Assembly (NCBI RefSeq): GCF_023517795.1
Contig: NZ_CP082928.1
Span: 3,348,001-3,412,000, forward strand
Length of the DNA stretch: 64,000 nucleotides
From: Pseudomonas fulva
Lineage (GTDB): Bacteria > Pseudomonadota > Gammaproteobacteria > Pseudomonadales > Pseudomonadaceae
Direction of reading: 5' to 3'
Made by a program: the position numbers and the translations under genes. The notes below the pieces were generated by a model. The model had not been told where the DNA came from and ran no database searches. It was given only the letters and a program-made list of their open reading frames with translations. Of this stretch, positions 39,778-48,178 are shown in pieces (positions within the stretch are counted from its first letter, which is position 1; every line of letters starts with the position of its first letter).

Positions 39778-41022
39778 TTAAGCATTGGGACGACCCACCA
39801 GGGCATAGGAACTGATGCTGATCTCATGCTCGCGGGTCAGGTAGGTCTGGCGCTCCAGGCGGTCGCGCTGGAAGCGTGACTCGCGTGACAGGCGCGAGAA
39901 CCAGTAGAGCAGTTCGTCGGTGGCGCCTTCGGGTTCCTGTTCCAGCAGCCAGGTCATCAGGTCCGGCAGCGGCAGCGACTGCTCGCAACGGTCGATCATC
40001 TCCCGGGCGGTTTTCGGCGCGCGCGGGTTGTCGCCCTTGCGCTTGCCGCTGGCTTTCGGGAAGTGGTTGGGCTTGGCCTCGAAGCGCGCCAGGGCATAGA
40101 CGTACGCCTCGACCTGCGACGCGCTGCCGAGGAAGTTGCTCTGCGGGCGGGTGAACAGCGGCATGGCGGCCTGCGGCACGGCGTCGATGCCTTTCTTGCG
40201 GATCACCGACAGGGCCAGCGCCGCACCGCGGGTCACGGCGTTGTGGCGACGGGCTTCCTCGCGCAGCGGCAGCAGCAGTTCGCGGGCCTTGCGCAGGGTC
40301 AGCTGGGCGCTGGTCTGCATTTCCAGAATGCGCGCATGGGTGCGCAGCAGCAGGTCGTCGTCGACCAGTTGGCCGAGGCGATGTTGCTCACCGAGCAGCT
40401 TGAGCAGCACCTGCTCGACACGGCGCACGCCCTGTTCGAAGGCGCCGTCGGCGGCGACCAGCTGGATCATCGGCTCGACGTATTCGTCCCAGGTGGCCAG
40501 CACTTCGGCGTAACGCTGGCGCAGGGGAATCTGCCGGTCGCTGGTCTTGGCCCGTTCGGCCACGCCGATCAGCGCCTGCTCGTCGTTGCCCAGCTTTTTC
40601 AGCACGTCGCGCACGCGCATGTCGAGCAGGCGCAGCTGGCGGGCCAGGTCGTTGCCATCGCGGATCTCGAAGGCGTCCTGGATGTAGCCGGCCAGGCGTT
40701 CGAGGTGGCGCAGGTAGGCTTCGATCTCAAGGCACAGGCCCAGGCGGTGCTCGCGACGCAGGTAGGACAGGAAGTCGTGGATCTGCGCGTTGAGCTCGAA
40801 GCGGTTGGGGCTCTTGGCCACCGGCACCAGGATGTCCAGGCGGATCCACTGGTCGAGCAGGGCGGTGACATCCACCGCCGTGCTTTGCGGCGGCAATTGG
40901 GCGGTCAGCTGGTTGCGCAGCTCCACCAGACTCAGGGTGCCGGCGTCGAAGCGTTCACCGAGCGGTTCGAGCAGGGCCCAGTGCTCGGCGAGGGCGCGCA
41001 ATACGCGTTTGGGGTCGATCAT
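39778..41022 (-). CDS. mksF: MksF, kleisin subunit of MksBEF
   Basis: This 414-residue kleisin-like protein (MukF/JetA type) has an N-terminal winged-helix region (MIDPKRVLRALAEHWALLEPL), a long helical middle (~130-330, with RHLERLAGYIQDAFEIRDG), and a C-terminal winged-helix segment around LPDLMTWLLEQEPEGATDELLYWFSRL. It would close the MksB ring and dimerise the complex. It is the first gene of the operon. Ninety-six bases with a repeat separate it from mksE. Confidence 0.92.
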   Translation of the reverse strand: MIDPKRVLRALAEHWALLEPLGERFDAGTLSLVELRNQLTAQLPPQSTAVDVTALLDQWIRLDILVPVAKSPNRFELNAQIHDFLSYLRREHRLGLCLEIEAYLRHLERLAGYIQDAFEIRDGNDLARQLRLLDMRVRDVLKKLGNDEQALIGVAERAKTSDRQIPLRQRYAEVLATWDEYVEPMIQLVAADGAFEQGVRRVEQVLLKLLGEQHRLGQLVDDDLLLRTHARILEMQTSAQLTLRKARELLLPLREEARRHNAVTRGAALALSVIRKKGIDAVPQAAMPLFTRPQSNFLGSASQVEAYVYALARFEAKPNHFPKASGKRKGDNPRAPKTAREMIDRCEQSLPLPDLMTWLLEQEPEGATDELLYWFSRLSRESRFQRDRLERQTYLTREHEISISSYALVGRPNA

Positions 41023-41289
41023 CGCGGGACGGTCGCTCGCTTGCGAAAAAACGCCGATTGTACGGGAAACCGACCCGCCCCTGCATTGTCACGCAGGCGT
41101 CATCCGCGCGCGGCATGCTCGGCGGTGAATCACCGACTCATGGTGCGCAATACGCCATGAAATATCCGTAAATGGACAAAATATGCTCAACGGCCTTTCG
41201 ATCTGTGGCCGTTGTCGGCACAATTCGCGTCCGCTTTTTTCAGGAGGCTGGCGGGCTCCTGTTGGCCGACCTTTATTACGGACTGCGCA

Positions 41290-42387
41290 ATGATCAAAAC
41301 GCCGTACTACCTCATCGACAAACAGAAGCTGCTGGGCAACATGGAGAAGATCGCCTACGTGCGCGAACACTCCGGTGCCAAGGCGCTGCTGGCCCTCAAG
41401 TGCTTCGCCACCTGGTCGGTCTTCGACCTGATGCAGCAGTACATGGACGGCACCACCTCCAGCTCGCTGTACGAGCTCAAGCTCGGCCGCCAGAAGTTCG
41501 CCGGCGAAACCCACGCCTACAGCGTGGCCTGGGCCGACGACGAGATCGAGGAGATGCTCGCCAACTGCGACAAGATCATCTTCAACTCCATCGGCCAGCT
41601 CGAGCGCTTCACCGAACAGTCCGCGGGCAAGGTGCGCGGCTTGCGCGTCAACCCGCAGGTCAGCAGCTCCGATTACCTGCTGGCCGACCCGGCGCGCCCG
41701 TTCAGCCGCCTCGGTGAGTGGGACCCGGCCAAGATCGAAGCGGTGATCGATCAGATCTCCGGCTTCATGTTCCACAACAACTGCGAGAATGGCGACTTCG
41801 GCCTGTTCGACAAGATGCTCACCCACATCGAGGAGCGCTTCGGCCACCTGCTGCACAAGGTCGAGTGGGTCAGCCTCGGTGGCGGCATCCATTTCACCGG
41901 AGAAGGCTATGCGCTGGACGCCTTCTGCGCGCGGCTGAAGAACTTCTCCGAAAAGTACGGCGTGCAGGTCTACCTGGAGCCGGGCGAAGCGGCGATCACC
42001 GGCAGCGCCTCGCTGGAAGTCACCGTGCTCGACACCCTCTACAACGGCAAGCACCTGGCGGTGGTGGACAGCTCCATCGAAGCGCACATGCTCGACCTGC
42101 TGATCTACCGCCTCAACGCCAAGCTGGCGCCCAGCGAGGGTGAACACACCTACATGGTGTGCGGCAAATCCTGCCTGGCCGGCGATATCTTCGGCGAGTA
42201 CCGGTTCGAGAAACCGCTGCAGATCGGCGACCGCCTGTCGTTCGTCGACGCGGCCGGTTACACCATGGTCAAGAAGAACTGGTTCAACGGCCTGAAGATG
42301 CCCGCCATCGTGGTCAAGCAGCTCGACGGCAGCGTCGAGGTGGTTCGTGAATTCGGTTTCGACGATTACCTGTCGAGCCTGTCGTAA
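41290..42387 (+). CDS. nspC: Carboxynorspermidine decarboxylase
   Basis: This 365-residue PLP enzyme of the alanine-racemase-fold decarboxylases has the PLP lysine Lys37 in LLALKCFATWS, the phosphate-binding GGGIHFTG, EPGEA, and the catalytic-cysteine motif CGKSCLAGD. It decarboxylates carboxynorspermidine or carboxyspermidine, the last step of the aspartate-semialdehyde route to norspermidine or spermidine. The partner dehydrogenase is the next gene, 145 bases on. ATG 41290 is the first good start; the longer upstream frame lacks family similarity. A hairpin (41191-41215) lies in the leader. Confidence 0.93.
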   Translation: MIKTPYYLIDKQKLLGNMEKIAYVREHSGAKALLALKCFATWSVFDLMQQYMDGTTSSSLYELKLGRQKFAGETHAYSVAWADDEIEEMLANCDKIIFNSIGQLERFTEQSAGKVRGLRVNPQVSSSDYLLADPARPFSRLGEWDPAKIEAVIDQISGFMFHNNCENGDFGLFDKMLTHIEERFGHLLHKVEWVSLGGGIHFTGEGYALDAFCARLKNFSEKYGVQVYLEPGEAAITGSASLEVTVLDTLYNGKHLAVVDSSIEAHMLDLLIYRLNAKLAPSEGEHTYMVCGKSCLAGDIFGEYRFEKPLQIGDRLSFVDAAGYTMVKKNWFNGLKMPAIVVKQLDGSVEVVREFGFDDYLSSLS

Positions 42388-42402
42388 CAACCGGATGTGA
42401 GC

Positions 42403-42468
42403 GTAGGGTGGACAACGCTCTTTTTGTCCACCGTGTTTGGTGGACGGATGAAGCGACGTCCACCCTAC
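42403..42468. repeat. GTAGGGTGGA-type inverted repeat
   Basis: This 66-base element starts GTAGGGTGGACAACGC and ends GACGTCCACCCTAC, with an inner GTCCACC/GGTGGAC hairpin. It lies between nspC and the carboxynorspermidine synthase gene. Related elements are at 39740 and 43990. Confidence 0.75.
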
Positions 42469-42532
42469 AAGTCATGTGTAGTGGTACCGAATCATATTTC
42501 TCAACGAGCGCAGTACCCTGGAGGTGAAACAA

Positions 42533-43777
42533 TTGAAGAAGAACGTCCTTATCATTGGTGCAGGAGGTGTCGCCAAGGTGGTGGCCCACAAGTGCGCGCA
42601 GCACAACGACGAACTCGGTCGTATTGCCATCGCGTCACGGAACATCTCCAAATGCCAGGCCATCATCGACAGCGTCAAGGCCAAGGGTAGCCTCAAGGTA
42701 CCCGCCGACATCCAAGCCTTCTCGCTCAATGCACTGGATATCGAGGCGACCAAGGCGCTGATCCGCGAGACCGAATCGCAGATCGTCATCAACGTCGGTT
42801 CCGCCTTCCTCAACATGTCGGTGCTGCGTGCCTGCATCGATACCGGCGTGGCCTACCTGGACACCGCCATTCACGAAGAACCGGGCAAGATCTGCGAAAC
42901 CCCGCCCTGGTATGGCAACTACGAGTGGAAACACCTCGAGGAATGCCAGCAGAAGAACATCACGGCCATTCTCGGCGTCGGTTTCGACCCGGGTGTGGTC
43001 AACGCCTATGCGGCCCTGGCCCAGCAACAGCATTTCGACAAGATCGAGTCGATCGACATCCTCGACGTCAATGCCGGCAGCCATGGCAAGTATTTCGCGA
43101 CCAATTTCGATCCGGAAATCAATTTCCGCGAGTTCACCGGCACCGTCTACAGCTGGCAGAACGCCCAGTGGACCAGCAACCGCATGTTCGAGGTCAAGCG
43201 CACCGACGACCTGCCGGTGGTTGGCTCGCAGAACTTGTACCTGACCGGCCACGATGAAGTGCATTCGATCTCCAAGAACCTGGACGTGCCCAACGTGCGC
43301 TTCTGGATGAGCTTTGGCGAGCACTACATCAACGTGTTTACCGTGCTCAACAGCCTCGGCCTGCTCAGCGAGCAGCCGGTGAAAACCGCCGAAGGGCTCG
43401 AAGTGGTGCCGCTGAAGGTGGTCAAGGCCGTGCTGCCGGATCCGGCTTCCCTGGCGCCGGGCTATACCGGCAAGACCTGCATCGGTGACCTGGTCAAGGG
43501 CACCAAGGATGGCAAGGCCCGCGAAGTGTTCATCTACAACGTGGCCGACCACGAAGAAGCCTTTGCCGAGACCGACAGCCAGGGCATCTCCTACACCGCC
43601 GGTGTGCCGCCAGTCGCCGCCGCGCTGCTGGTCGCCCGTGGCGAGTGGGATGCCCAGCGCATGGTCAACGTCGAAGAACTGCCGGCCGAGCCGTTCCTCA
43701 AAGCATTGGACGTGATGGGCCTGCCGACTCGGATCAAGGACGAGCACGGTGATCGCCCGTGGGACCAGGCGCTGTAA
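42533..43777 (+). CDS. Carboxynorspermidine synthase (saccharopine-dehydrogenase family)
   Basis: This 414-residue NADPH-dependent dehydrogenase would condense aspartate semialdehyde with diaminopropane or putrescine to a carboxy-triamine, which NspC decarboxylates. The Rossmann motif GAGGVAKVV stands at residues ~8-16. Family features include FDPGVVNAYAALA and the long middle domain with NAGSHGKYFATN. The start is taken as TTG 42533 because GGAGGTG (42520-42526) lies 6 bases ahead; GTG 42524 in the same frame overlaps that site. In Vibrio the synthase precedes nspC; here the order is reversed. Confidence 0.9.
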   Translation: MKKNVLIIGAGGVAKVVAHKCAQHNDELGRIAIASRNISKCQAIIDSVKAKGSLKVPADIQAFSLNALDIEATKALIRETESQIVINVGSAFLNMSVLRACIDTGVAYLDTAIHEEPGKICETPPWYGNYEWKHLEECQQKNITAILGVGFDPGVVNAYAALAQQQHFDKIESIDILDVNAGSHGKYFATNFDPEINFREFTGTVYSWQNAQWTSNRMFEVKRTDDLPVVGSQNLYLTGHDEVHSISKNLDVPNVRFWMSFGEHYINVFTVLNSLGLLSEQPVKTAEGLEVVPLKVVKAVLPDPASLAPGYTGKTCIGDLVKGTKDGKAREVFIYNVADHEEAFAETDSQGISYTAGVPPVAAALLVARGEWDAQRMVNVEELPAEPFLKALDVMGLPTRIKDEHGDRPWDQAL

Positions 43778-43804
43778 GCCTGATCTGCGAAGTCGCTGCA
43801 TGAG

Positions 43805-43832
43805 AAAAGGATCGCCGAGGCGATCCTTTTTT
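43805..43832 (+). terminator. Terminator after the norspermidine genes
   Basis: AAAAGGATCGCC and GGCGATCCTTTT arms around GAG, followed by further Ts. It lies 28 bases after the synthase stop. Confidence 0.9.
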
Positions 43833-43855
43833 CGTTTCAGGCCGCCTATACGGTC

Positions 43856-44150
43856 AGAGCCTGTTCACGATCTTTATGCGCATCAAGCGGCAACTACAAG
43901 GCAAAAGCGGCCATCGTTGCTTTACCTGTGGGAACACGCCCAGTCCATGCCCGTGATTTTTCGCGGGCATGGCCCGCTCCCACAGCTAAGTAGGGTGGAT
44001 GACGCTCTTTTCATCCACCATTGCGATCGCAGAACAGTGGACGGGTCGGGCCGCGTAGGTGAAGCGTCGTCCACCCTACGAACGACCGTTCATGACACTT
44101 CGCTGCCAAAATCGACGAACCTGAGCTGGAAGATTATGAACAGGTTCTTA
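43856..44150. mobile_element. MITE-like composite repeat with terminal inverted repeats
   Basis: The left end AGAGCCTGTTCACGATCTT (43856-43874) and the right end AAGATTATGAACAGGTTCTTA (44130-44150) are imperfect ~19-bp inverted repeats. Between them lie a REP-type hairpin (CCATGCCCG...CGGGCATGG, flanked by TGTGGGA and TCCCACA, ~43930-43986) and a GTAGGGTGGA-type element (43990-44079). There is no transposase. The right end overlaps the TAA stop of the CitMHS gene. The left ~130 bases are repeated in opposite orientation at 53752-53881. Confidence 0.55.
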
Positions 44151-45455
44151 GACCGTCACCACGCCGAGCAGCACTGCCGAGGCCAGCATGATCAGGCTGA
44201 TGCCCCAGGCCCACAGCACGGTGTAGCGGATGTGCTTGTACAGTTCGACGCCGGCCAGGCCGATGGCCAGGTACACGCTGGGCACCACCGGGCTGACGCC
44301 GAAGCCGGTGTTCTCGCCGATCAGCATGGCGTTGGCCACCGACGCCGGGTCTACACCGGCCGCCACGGCCACGTCGCGGATCACCGGCAGCAGGGCGAAG
44401 TAGTATGCGTCCGGCGAGAACAGCATGCCCAGCGGTACGCCGAAGGCGCCGATGATCACGTGCAGCCAGTTGGCCGAGCCCTCGGGCAGGATGTTGATCA
44501 TCCAGTGCGCCATGCCGTCGGACATGCCGGCGCCCGCCAGCACGCCGAGCAGGATGCCGGCGGCGAGCATCACCAGGGCCATCTGCATGGCGTCCGTGGC
44601 GTGGGCGCGCAGCGCCTTGTTCTGGTCGTCCAGGCTCGGGTAGTTGAGCAGCAGGGCGATGCCCAGGCCGACCATGAAGCAGGCGAACAACGGGAAGGCA
44701 CCGGTGAACAGGCAGGCGAGAATACCAGCGGTCAGCGCCAGGTTGGCCCAGTAGCGCCAGTTGCCCGTGGGCAGCATCTGCGAGGTATCGACCTGCGGTG
44801 CGTCGACCGGTGCGCTGTCGATGGCCGCGCCGCCGTTGGCCGTGAAGCTGCGTTGCGCGCGCAGGCCGAGAAACACCGCCAGGCTCATGACCAGCACCAG
44901 GCCGACCGCCTGGATGGGAATCAGCGAGATCCACAGTTGCGAGGCGTCGATGCCGGTCACCGCGGAAGCGCGGGCGGTGGTGCCGCCCCAGGGCACCATG
45001 TTCATCACCCCGGCGCTGAGCACCACCAGGCACAACAGCATCTGCCGGCTCATGCCCAGGCGCAGGTACAGCGGCAGCAGGGCGGGAATCACCAGCAGGA
45101 AGGTGGCGGCGCCGATGCCGTCGAGGTGGGTGACCGAGGTCACCGCAACGGTGACGATGGCCACCGACAGAGGGCGGCCCCTGGTGCTTTTCAACAGGAA
45201 GCGCACCAGCGGATCGAACAGCCCGCGATCACGCATGATGCCGAAATACAAGATGGCGAAGATGAACAGGGTGGCGGTCGGTGCCACGGTCTTCAGGCCA
45301 TCGGTGATGAACTTGCCGATTTCGTCGAGGCCGAAGCCGGCCATCACGCAGGCGATCACCGGCAGGGTGACGAAGGCCACCAGCGGGGTGATACGGCGCA
45401 TCAGGATCAGGATGACGATGGTGAACATCAAGGTGAAGCCGAGGGCGGTGATCAT
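44148..45455 (-). CDS. CitMHS-family citrate/carboxylate:cation symporter
   Basis: This 435-residue inner-membrane carrier has 11-12 hydrophobic helices. Family features include ALGFTLMFTIVILILMRR, a conserved THLDGIGAATF loop, and VPWGGTTARAS, typical of CitMHS proteins that import citrate complexed with Mg2+ or Ca2+. It is the last gene of an operon behind two AtuA-type genes, so the substrate may instead be the carboxylate handled by them. Its stop codon TAA lies within the end of the neighbouring repeat element. Confidence 0.9.
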   Translation of the reverse strand: MITALGFTLMFTIVILILMRRITPLVAFVTLPVIACVMAGFGLDEIGKFITDGLKTVAPTATLFIFAILYFGIMRDRGLFDPLVRFLLKSTRGRPLSVAIVTVAVTSVTHLDGIGAATFLLVIPALLPLYLRLGMSRQMLLCLVVLSAGVMNMVPWGGTTARASAVTGIDASQLWISLIPIQAVGLVLVMSLAVFLGLRAQRSFTANGGAAIDSAPVDAPQVDTSQMLPTGNWRYWANLALTAGILACLFTGAFPLFACFMVGLGIALLLNYPSLDDQNKALRAHATDAMQMALVMLAAGILLGVLAGAGMSDGMAHWMINILPEGSANWLHVIIGAFGVPLGMLFSPDAYYFALLPVIRDVAVAAGVDPASVANAMLIGENTGFGVSPVVPSVYLAIGLAGVELYKHIRYTVLWAWGISLIMLASAVLLGVVTV

Positions 45456-45510
45456 GACGATCTCTCCGGTTTTATTATTGTTGGAGTCGCAGGGCTGGCG
45501 TTGAGTGAGC

Positions 45511-45831
45511 TCAGGCGGGTGCGGGCAGCCTCAGGTCGAGTAGCGCATAGCTCAGGCTCTTGCCATGGCGGTCGATGCCGGGGCTGGCATTCACCCCACC
45601 TTCCAGGGCGTTTTCCACCACGAAGTTGAGACCGCCCAGGTTCGGCAGCTCATAACGGCGCACGCCGCCGATCCGGCGATGGGCCAGACAGGCCGCCACC
45701 CGCTCGGCGGTCAGCTCGGCGGCCAGCCAGGCATAGTGGGTCGGGTCGTAGGCGAACACCGCCACGCTCAGCATGTTGCCCTTGTCGCCCGCGCGGGCGT
45801 GGGCGTAGTCACACAGCAGTACGTCGCTCAT
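45511..45831 (-). CDS. AtuA C-terminal-like ferredoxin-fold protein
   Basis: This 106-residue small protein begins MSDVLLCDYAHARAGDKGNM and contains GGVRRYELPNLGGLNFVVENAL, the pattern of the domain that follows DUF1446 in longer AtuA proteins. Here it is a separate gene whose ATG overlaps the stop of the AtuA-like gene (TGATG), so the two products probably work together. The reaction is unknown. The extra frame upstream (from GTG 45840) is not needed. Confidence 0.8.
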   Translation of the reverse strand: MSDVLLCDYAHARAGDKGNMLSVAVFAYDPTHYAWLAAELTAERVAACLAHRRIGGVRRYELPNLGGLNFVVENALEGGVNASPGIDRHGKSLSYALLDLRLPAPA

Positions 45832-47177
45832 CAGAACCACTCCACACGTTGTTGCACCTCGGTGCGCGGGATCAGGAAGCTGGCGGTGCCCAGGGACTCG
45901 CTCAGGTGCCGGCGCACACCGCCGCCGCCTGCCGGGCCGTTGGTGTACAGCGATTCGGCGTCGAGCAGCAGGTTCTCCAGCAGCGCCTTGTCACGGTCGA
46001 CGAAGCTGATACGCAGGCGCACGTCCTGTGGGTCCGGGACGCTGGCGAGGCGCTGCTGCAGCCACTGGCCGCGGGCGTCGTTGAACAGGCTGGCGACGCC
46101 GATCAGGTCGATCCACGGCGTCAGCTGCGGCGCCAGGCGCGCGCAGCGTTGCAGCAGCACGTCGCGGGCAAGGGCGGCACGGGCCAGGGCGCCGGGCCCG
46201 GCGTAGGAGATTTCCGCCTCGGCGAACCAGTTGCCGCGCAGGCCGATCAGGCCCTTGAGCTCCGCCGGGCGCGGATGGCCGCAGATGCCCTCGACCTGCA
46301 CCAGATCAGGACCGACCTGGTGCACCTGCGCGTTGCTCAGGTCCAGGGTCACGTCCGGCGTCAGGTAGGCGGCCGGATCGTGGACTTCATAGAGCAGCTG
46401 TTCCTTGACCGTGCGCTCGGTAACGCAGCCGCCGGTGCCGGCGGCCTTGCCGATGGTCACCCGGCCGTCGGCCTCGATGCTGGCGATCGGGCAGCCGACG
46501 TTGGCCAGGTCCGGCACGTCCTTAAGGCCCGGGTGGGCGAAGTAGCCGCCGCTGACCTGGGTGCAGCATTCGAGCAGGTGGCCCACGGCGGTGGCCAGGG
46601 CGATGCGGTCCCAATCCTCGGCTTGCCAGCCGAAGGCGTGGCGCAGCGGGCCGACCGCCAGGCTGGGATCGGCGACGCGGCCGCAAAGGACGATATCGGC
46701 GCCTGCGTCGAGGGCCTGGGCGATGCCATCGGCACCGGTGTAGACGTTGATCGAGACCACCTCGCCGTCGAGCGCGTCGGGTAGCCAGGGCGCTATTGCG
46801 TCACCCGCGTCGAGCAGATCGTCACCGAGCACGCAGGCGATACGCGCTTTGGCGAAGCGCCCACCCTGCAATTGCTGGCGCAGACGCCGGGCCGCCGCGC
46901 TGGGGTTGGCCGCGCCGCCATTGGTGATGATCGGGATGCCGGCGGCCAGGCAGGTTTCCAGCACCGGTTCGAGAAAGTCGAACAACCGGCTGGCATAGCC
47001 GCTGTCGGGGTTGGCCAGGCGGCGCAATTGCGCTTCGGCCAGGGTGCGTTCGGCAAGCAGTTCGAAGAACAGGAAGCGCCGACCGTCGCGTGCAGCGAGG
47101 CCATTGGCCAAGGCCAGGGCAGCGTCGGGCCGATCATTGGCGAAGCCTGCCCCGCAACCGATATGGACTGTTGTCAT
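45831..47177 (-). CDS. AtuA-like DUF1446 protein
   Basis: This 448-residue protein of the AtuA/DUF1446 family begins VHIGCGAGFANDRPDAALAL and contains ITNGGAANPSAAARRL, VINVYTG-like VVSINVYTGADGI, and VLCGRVADPSL. In acyclic-terpene degradation AtuA is required but its chemistry is not settled; the family is wider than terpenes. None of the other atu genes (carboxylase, CoA ligase) is here. Instead a small AtuA-C protein and a CitMHS carrier follow, and a LysR gene diverges 107 bases away. That suggests an inducible carboxylate catabolic operon. Confidence 0.85.
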   Translation of the reverse strand: MTTVHIGCGAGFANDRPDAALALANGLAARDGRRFLFFELLAERTLAEAQLRRLANPDSGYASRLFDFLEPVLETCLAAGIPIITNGGAANPSAAARRLRQQLQGGRFAKARIACVLGDDLLDAGDAIAPWLPDALDGEVVSINVYTGADGIAQALDAGADIVLCGRVADPSLAVGPLRHAFGWQAEDWDRIALATAVGHLLECCTQVSGGYFAHPGLKDVPDLANVGCPIASIEADGRVTIGKAAGTGGCVTERTVKEQLLYEVHDPAAYLTPDVTLDLSNAQVHQVGPDLVQVEGICGHPRPAELKGLIGLRGNWFAEAEISYAGPGALARAALARDVLLQRCARLAPQLTPWIDLIGVASLFNDARGQWLQQRLASVPDPQDVRLRISFVDRDKALLENLLLDAESLYTNGPAGGGGVRRHLSESLGTASFLIPRTEVQQRVEWF

Positions 47178-47251
47178 CGTTATGATCCAGGTCGAGGTCT
47201 GCCGGCAGGGTGCGGCTTCCTGATTTAGTTGTGAATTCGAAATGTGATATG

Positions 47252-47267
47252 AATTGATAAGACAATT
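47252..47267. promoter_or_regulatory. Candidate LysR site in the AtuA-lysR gap
   Basis: AATTG-ATAAGA-CAATT is an inverted repeat of LysR (T-N11-A) type in the 107-base gap between the divergent AtuA-like and lysR genes. The assignment is by position only. Confidence 0.5.
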
Positions 47268-47284
47268 TTATAAAAGCGCCCGTC

Positions 47285-48178
47285 ATGGATATCAGCTTTC
47301 GTCAGCTTCAGGCATTCGTGCTGATTGCCGAGCAGCGCAGTTTCAGCCGCGCCGCCGAACAGATTCACCTCTCCCAGCCGGCCCTTAGCTACAGCCTGCG
47401 CAAGCTGGAAGAAGCCCTGGGCCTGTCGCTGTTCGCCCGCAATACCCGCAGCGTCGAGCTGACCGAGGCCGGCACGCGCTTTCTCGAGCAGGCTCGGCGC
47501 CTGCTGCGCGACATGCACAACGCGGTGCACGACGCCCATGAACAGCTGCACCTGCAGAGCGGCTCGCTGCGCATCGGCGTGCTGCCGTCGGTGGCCATCG
47601 AGCCGTTGCCGCGGGTGCTGGTCGAGTATCGCCAGCGTTTTCCGGGCATCGAGATCAACCTGCGCGATGGGCGTGCCGGGGAGATCCGCCAGTGGGTGAG
47701 CAACGCCGAAGTGGACTTCGCCATCACCTCGGTGGCAGACGAGCCCGGTGTGCTGGATTTCCAGCTGCTCTACGACGACAGCCTGGTGTTGCTGGTGCGC
47801 GGCCAGACCGGTTTACGCGGCAAGAAGCTGCTCGCTGCGCTGAAGCGTCTGGATTACGTGGCCACCACCCGCGATACCAGCCTGCGCACCATGGCCGACC
47901 AGACTCTGGCGCGCATGGGGTTGCTGCGTGAACCTGCATTCGAGGTCGCCTATATGAGCAGCGCCGCCGCCCTGGCGCGGGCCGGGCTGGGCTATGCGCT
48001 GCTGCCAGCGAGCGTGGCGGATACCTTCAATGGCGATGGCAGCCTCTCCGTGCACCCGCTGCCGATGGCGCCGGCCCGTGGCATTGGCGTGCTGCAGCGC
48101 AAACCCTGCTACCTGAGCCCGCCGGCCCAGGCCTTCGTCAGCCTGCTCAAGCAGCAGGCCGAAGCCAGTGGCCTCTAG
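47285..48178 (+). CDS. LysR-family transcriptional regulator
   Basis: This 297-residue regulator has an N-terminal helix-turn-helix (MDISFRQLQAFVLIAEQRS, then FSRAAEQIHLSQPALSYSL) and an effector domain from ~residue 90 (GSLRIGVLPSVAIEPLP). It is divergent from the AtuA-like/CitMHS operon, which it probably activates in response to a substrate or intermediate. Its TAG stop lies inside a 21-bp-armed inverted repeat. Confidence 0.92.
   Translation: MDISFRQLQAFVLIAEQRSFSRAAEQIHLSQPALSYSLRKLEEALGLSLFARNTRSVELTEAGTRFLEQARRLLRDMHNAVHDAHEQLHLQSGSLRIGVLPSVAIEPLPRVLVEYRQRFPGIEINLRDGRAGEIRQWVSNAEVDFAITSVADEPGVLDFQLLYDDSLVLLVRGQTGLRGKKLLAALKRLDYVATTRDTSLRTMADQTLARMGLLREPAFEVAYMSSAAALARAGLGYALLPASVADTFNGDGSLSVHPLPMAPARGIGVLQRKPCYLSPPAQAFVSLLKQQAEASGL

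Noticed and set aside
36158..41022. Wadjet-type anti-plasmid defence system
   Set aside because: The JetD/MksG nuclease gene is absent and the flanks are housekeeping genes; condensin is the better reading.
43749..45629. A 626-codon plus-strand frame from the synthase end through the repeat into CitMHS
   Set aside because: It runs across a terminator and hairpin repeats and is His/Gln/Asp-rich antisense of the symporter.
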